Positions 5,266 to 5,340 of a stretch of 5,340 nt of DNA are shown piece after piece; position 1 is the stretch's first letter; each line of letters starts with the position of its first letter. Origin of the DNA: CBDULX01 sp965368175 (GTDB lineage Bacteria; Pseudomonadota; Gammaproteobacteria; SZUA-229); contig CBDULX010000206.1 in the NCBI GenBank assembly GCA_965368175.1, positions 1 through 5,340 of the forward strand. The letters run 5' to 3'. The notes beneath the pieces were generated by a model, which saw nothing but the letters and a program-made list of their open reading frames with translations, was not told the origin of the DNA and ran no database searches. The translations under genes were made by a program, and so were the position numbers.

Positions 5266-5340
5266 GCCCATGAATGGGCGGCAGGTTTTTGCTCCTGCAA
5301 AACCTGCATTTCCGCCTTCCCTGGCGGTCGTATGCCGCGG
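5266..5340. repeat. Chain of short palindromes (intergenic repeat), cut by the window end
   Basis: Three perfect hairpins follow one another: GCCCAT-GA-ATGGGC (5266-5279), GCAGGTTTT/AAAACCTGC (5281-5289 with 5299-5307), and CCGCC-TTCCCT-GGCGG (5312-5327). The loop of the second contains CTCCTGC, which can also pair with GCAGG, so alternative folds exist. The stretch ends GTCGTATGCCGCGG and probably continues. It has no coding signal and comes directly after the hppA terminator, typical of a dispersed palindromic repeat. Family assignment needs the rest of the genome. Confidence 0.6.

Overview
The window reads as chromosome of a gammaproteobacterium of moderate G+C, with well-separated housekeeping genes. 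Three lines of evidence support this: a Xanthomonas/methanotroph-type pyrophosphate-dependent phosphofructokinase, FNR/Anr-type operators, and REP-like palindromes resembling those of Pseudomonas. A sulfur-oxidising or methane/methanol-oxidising lineage is plausible, because PPi-dependent phosphofructokinase and a proton-pumping pyrophosphatase often occur together there. The sequence alone does not settle the genus.

Layout, all genes on the + strand. 1-136 is the leader of pfp. 137-1393 is pfp (PPi-dependent 6-phosphofructokinase), closed by a rho-independent terminator at 1396-1428. 1429-1757 is a non-coding, repeat-rich gap. It holds a CACAGAG-type inverted repeat, a short GCATGGATGC palindrome, and a 167-bp element with perfect 25-bp inverted arms built from CGCRAATRAA decamers. 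1758-1961 is a 67-residue protein I do not recognise. 1964-2028 is a REP doublet (two inverted REP-like hairpins with compensatory changes). 2053-2706 is adk (adenylate kinase), closed by a long palindromic terminator at 2714-2746. 2747-3201 is an AT-rich regulatory gap with a good sigma70-type promoter, a perfect FNR box, a second near-perfect FNR box placed as in a class II activated promoter, and two overlapping leader hairpins. 3202-5211 is hppA (K+-independent H+-translocating pyrophosphatase), followed by a strong terminator and a chain of small hairpins running to the window end.

The three recognised enzymes share a theme of phosphoanhydride economy. PfP reversibly links fructose-6-phosphate/fructose-1,6-bisphosphate to PPi. 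HppA links PPi to the proton gradient. Adk equilibrates the adenylate pool, including AMP made by PPi-releasing reactions. The FNR boxes suggest that the PPi-proton pump is switched by oxygen supply. Each recognised gene has its own terminator, so this is a neighbourhood of separately transcribed units, not one operon. I see no defence system, prophage, CRISPR array, tRNA or rRNA. The least ordinary parts are the hppA control region and the palindromic repeats.
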